DNA of 6,653 nt from Myxococcales bacterium UBA5297 (GTDB taxonomy: Bacteria; Myxococcota; Myxococcia; Myxococcales; UBA5297), in contig DHSB01000078.1 in NCBI GenBank assembly GCA_002408385.1, forward strand, positions 1 through 6,653. Direction: 5' to 3'. A program made the position numbers and the translations under genes. Shown one piece after another: positions 4,305 through 6,653 of the stretch; positions within the stretch are counted from its first letter, which is position 1; each line of letters opens with the position of its first letter. The notes beneath the pieces are model-generated. The model did no database searches. It had not been told where the DNA came from and saw only the letters and a list, made by a program, of their open reading frames with translations.

Positions 4305-5780
4305 ATGCCTCAAGAAGACAGGCTCGCCACCGGAATCCCGGGGCTCGACGAGATCCTGGGCGGCGGCCTGCCCGCCAACGCCACCTATCTCGTTCGCGGC
4401 GCCCCGGGCGCGGGAAAGACCACCTTGGCGCTGCAGTTCTTGCTCGAAGGGGCGCGTCGGGGCGAGACCGGCCTGTACATCACGCTTTCCGAAACCTGGG
4501 AAGAAGTCGACCGCACCGTGCGCTCGTACGGTTGGGACCCCTCGACGATCGGGTTCCTCGAGCTCGCCATCGACGTGCTCGCCCGGACCGAGGCGCAGCA
4601 GACAGTCTTCAAGCCCGCCGAGATCGAGCTCGAGGAGGTCACCCGGCCCATCCGCGACGAGGTCGACCGCCTGCGCCCCAGGCGCGTGGTCATCGACTCG
4701 GTCTCGGAGATCCGCGTCGTCTCCGGCGACGCGCGCCGGCTGCGCCGCGAGGTGCTCGCGCTCAAGCGCTTCTTTGCCGAACGCGACTGTACGGCCCTGC
4801 TGCTCGACCCGATAGACCTCCCCGGCTCCGCTCCGCTGATCGAGACCCTGGTCCATGGCGTCATCGGGCTCGAAAAGGAATCGCCGAGCTACGGGCGCAC
4901 CCGGCGCCGACTGCTCGTCGACAAGCTGCGCGGCGTCTCGTACAGCGAGGGCTACCACGACCTGCGCATCAAGCACGACGGCCTGGTCGTCTTCCCGCGA
5001 CTCGTAGCCGCCGAAGCCGGTCACCGTGTCGAGCTCGAGCTCATCTCGAGCGGCCTTCCCGCGCTCGATGCGCTGCTCGGCGGCGGGGTACACCGCGGCA
5101 CGAGCACGCTGGTGACTGGCCCGGCGGGCACCGGCAAGTCCACCCTCTCGGTCCAGTACGCGGTCGCCGCCGCGGGCCGCGGCGAGAAGGCCGCGCTGTT
5201 TCTCTTCGACGAGACGATCGAGACCCTGCTCGCGCGCACCGACGGGATGGGCATTCCGCTGCGCGAGGTCCTGGAGGAGGGCCTCGTCCAAGTCCGCCAG
5301 GTCGATCCCGCCGAGCTGACGCCGGGCGAGTTTTCCGACGCGGCGCGCGCCGAGGTCCGCGCCGGCGCTCGCGTGGTCATCATCGACAGCCTCAACGGCT
5401 ACATGGAGTCGGCCCCCGGCGAGCGATACATGAGCCTGCACCTGCGCGAGCTGCTCACGCACCTCAACCACGAGGGCGTCGCCAGCTTCATCGTGCTCGC
5501 GCAGCACGGGCTGTTCGGCTCGAGCCTGGAGATCCCCCTCGATATCAGCTTCCTGACCGACAACGTGGTGGTGCTGCGCCGCTTCGAGGCCGAGGGGGCG
5601 GTGCGCCAGGCGATTTCGGTCTTCAAGAAGCGCAGCGGACCGCACGAGCGCACGATTCGCGAGTTTGAGCTCACCGCTCACGGCATTCGGATAGGCGAGC
5701 CGCTCACCGAGCTCCAGGGAGTGCTCACTGGCGTGCCCAGCTTGTATGACGAGGCGGCGACGACACCGGGCGAGCCATGA
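4305..5780 (+). CDS. kaiC: KaiC-family double-domain RecA-like ATPase (491 aa)
   Basis: Two tandem KaiC/RadA-type domains are clear. Domain I (about 6-235) opens with TGIPGLDEILGGGLP, then Walker A GAPGAGKTT (32-40, Lys38), LSET at 61-64 and Walker B VVIDS (Asp131). Domain II (about 247-475) opens with SSGLPALDALLGGGV, then Walker A GPAGTGKST (272-280, Lys278), DET at 302-304 and Walker B VVIIDSLN (Asp361). KKRSGPHERTIREF (441-454) matches the KaiC segment after the phosphosites. Cyanobacterial KaiC (about 519 aa) is a hexameric clock ATPase and autokinase; outside cyanobacteria such proteins act in signalling with histidine kinases. Differences from clock KaiC: the first Glu of the domain I pair (E77-E78) is Ser62, with Glu63 kept; the domain II pair (E318-E319) is Asp302-Glu303; the S431-T432 pair aligns with Ser415-Phe416. 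The C-terminal tail that binds KaiA is largely absent, and no kaiA or kaiB is nearby. The stop overlaps the next gene's start (ATGA), implying coupled translation. It is best called KaiC-like; a circadian role is not implied. Confidence 0.95.
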   Translation: MPQEDRLATGIPGLDEILGGGLPANATYLVRGAPGAGKTTLALQFLLEGARRGETGLYITLSETWEEVDRTVRSYGWDPSTIGFLELAIDVLARTEAQQTVFKPAEIELEEVTRPIRDEVDRLRPRRVVIDSVSEIRVVSGDARRLRREVLALKRFFAERDCTALLLDPIDLPGSAPLIETLVHGVIGLEKESPSYGRTRRRLLVDKLRGVSYSEGYHDLRIKHDGLVVFPRLVAAEAGHRVELELISSGLPALDALLGGGVHRGTSTLVTGPAGTGKSTLSVQYAVAAAGRGEKAALFLFDETIETLLARTDGMGIPLREVLEEGLVQVRQVDPAELTPGEFSDAARAEVRAGARVVIIDSLNGYMESAPGERYMSLHLRELLTHLNHEGVASFIVLAQHGLFGSSLEIPLDISFLTDNVVVLRRFEAEGAVRQAISVFKKRSGPHERTIREFELTAHGIRIGEPLTELQGVLTGVPSLYDEAATTPGEP

Positions 5781-6653
5781 GCCAGCCGGCCTCCGAGGCG
5801 CCCGACTGGCGCGTGCTCGTGCTCGCGCGGGTTGGGCGCGACGCGCAGGTCATCTGCGAGAGCCTGGCGCAGCGCGGGCTCGCCTGCCGGGCGTGCCACG
5901 ACTTCGCCGAGCTCCTGCGGGAAATCGGCGTCGGTGCGGGCGCGATCGTCGTCGCCGAGGAGGCGCTGGGCCGACGTAGCCTCAAGGCGCTCGCCTCGGC
6001 ACTGGGCGCCCAGCCGCCGTGGTCCGACCTGCCGTTCGTGTTGCTCACCGGCAGTGGCGAAGCGGCGCTCGCGCTCGAGCGCACCGTGAGCGCGCTTAGG
6101 CCGGCGGGCAACGTGACTATCGTCGAGCGCCCGAGTCGGGTGGTGACGCTGACCACCGCGGTGGAAACCGCGCTGCGTGCGCGGCGGCGCCAATACGAGG
6201 CCCGCGACGTGCTCGCGAAGCTGCAGGAGACGGTCGAGCGGCTCGACGCCGAGCGCATCGTGCGCGAGCGGTTCGTCTCGCTGCTCGCTCACGACCTGCG
6301 CGGGCCGCTCTCGGTGGCAAAGCTCAGCGCGCAAGCGCTCGCGCGCCGTCCCGAGCGGCTCGACGAGCGGCGCGACCTCGCCCTGAAGATCGACCGCAAT
6401 CTCGAAAGGGCCGACCGGATGATCCGCGACCTGCTCGACGCCAACCGACTGCGAGCCGGAGAGCGGCTCGCCATCGACGTGCGGGGCGGCGATCTGGTCG
6501 AGATCGCCCGGGAGGTGGTCGACGACTTGGAGGTCGAAGGCCGGCGGGTCGTGATCGAGGCGCCCGAGAGGCTCGAGGGGTTCTGGGACTCGGAGGCGCT
6601 GCGGCGCGCGCTGTGCAACCTGGTGACCAACGCCCTCAAGTACGGCTCCCCCC
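5777..6653 (+). CDS. Sensor histidine kinase with N-terminal pseudo-receiver domain (incomplete at right edge, 292 aa visible)
   Basis: Residues 11-135 have a receiver-like pattern: VLVLARV, a hydrophobic strand AIVVAEEAL (56-64), FVLLTGSGE (87-95) and TIVERPS (114-120). The phospho-acceptor Asp expected at the end of the third strand is replaced (Ala60-Glu61), and the conserved Lys before Pro is Arg118. It is therefore probably a non-phosphorylatable pseudo-receiver. A charged helix (about 136-165) leads to the DHp domain with H-box ERFVSLLAHDLRGPL, phospho-acceptor His172. The ATPase domain begins with the N-box LCNLVTNALKYG (Asn281 and Asn285) just before the window ends. The G boxes and any C-terminal receiver are outside. 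No membrane segment is visible, so it is probably cytoplasmic. The start ATG overlaps the kaiC-like stop by four bases (ATGA), with GGGCGAG just upstream as a weak ribosome binding site. The pairing suggests the KaiC-like ATPase supplies input to, or is regulated by, this kinase. Confidence 0.92.
   Translation, partial: MSQPASEAPDWRVLVLARVGRDAQVICESLAQRGLACRACHDFAELLREIGVGAGAIVVAEEALGRRSLKALASALGAQPPWSDLPFVLLTGSGEAALALERTVSALRPAGNVTIVERPSRVVTLTTAVETALRARRRQYEARDVLAKLQETVERLDAERIVRERFVSLLAHDLRGPLSVAKLSAQALARRPERLDERRDLALKIDRNLERADRMIRDLLDANRLRAGERLAIDVRGGDLVEIAREVVDDLEVEGRRVVIEAPERLEGFWDSEALRRALCNLVTNALKYGSP

Noticed and set aside
4119..5681. 520-aa minus-strand open frame opposite the KaiC-like gene
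   Set aside because: It is an antisense shadow caused by GC-rich codon bias. The plus strand has two complete sets of KaiC motifs.

Overview
The window is GC-rich throughout, with coding frames strongly biased to G or C at third positions. Its gene set is a putative lipoprotein, an unrecognised helical protein, and a two-domain KaiC-like ATPase coupled to a histidine kinase. Together with long stretches of degenerate non-coding DNA, this suggests a large-genome deltaproteobacterium of myxobacterial type (Myxococcota). That assignment is inference from style; there is no rRNA or other marker here.

Layout. Positions 1-301 are intergenic, with a strong GC hairpin at the left edge and a short 7-bp tandem repeat. 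Positions 302-1027 (+) encode a small exported, probably lipid-anchored protein. Positions 1028-2289 hold no intact gene. They contain gene debris on the minus strand: the C-terminal part of an AAA-type ATPase of the 'HSPQ' (COG3950/AAA_21-like) kind, split by a frameshift near 1621, and an unrecognised fragment cut by an in-frame TGA at 1918-1920. An inverted repeat (1728-1752) lies between the two fragments. Positions 2290-2970 are a striking pyrimidine-rich array of about 32 degenerate 21/22-bp units, most opening with CTCATC. It contains younger 43-bp and 64-bp tandem duplications. Next come an AT-richer leader with an inverted repeat and a 233-residue helical protein of unknown function (3075-3776, +).

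Positions 3777-4304 contain no gene. They hold a perfect hairpin (3873-3890), a second, weaker pyrimidine-rich block resembling the array (about 3995-4106), and a dyad (4236-4254) just ahead of the next operon. Positions 4305-5780 (+) encode a KaiC-family double RecA-like ATPase. Its stop overlaps the start of a sensor histidine kinase (5777 to the right edge, incomplete) in an ATGA arrangement, so the two are almost certainly one translationally coupled unit. The kinase has an N-terminal receiver-like domain lacking the phospho-acceptor Asp, then a DHp domain with His172 and the beginning of an ATPase domain.

The best-supported system is the KaiC-like ATPase plus histidine kinase signalling pair, with altered catalytic and phosphosite residues in the KaiC partner. 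The least explained element is the 21/22-bp array in front of the unknown helical protein, with a weaker echo on that gene's other side.
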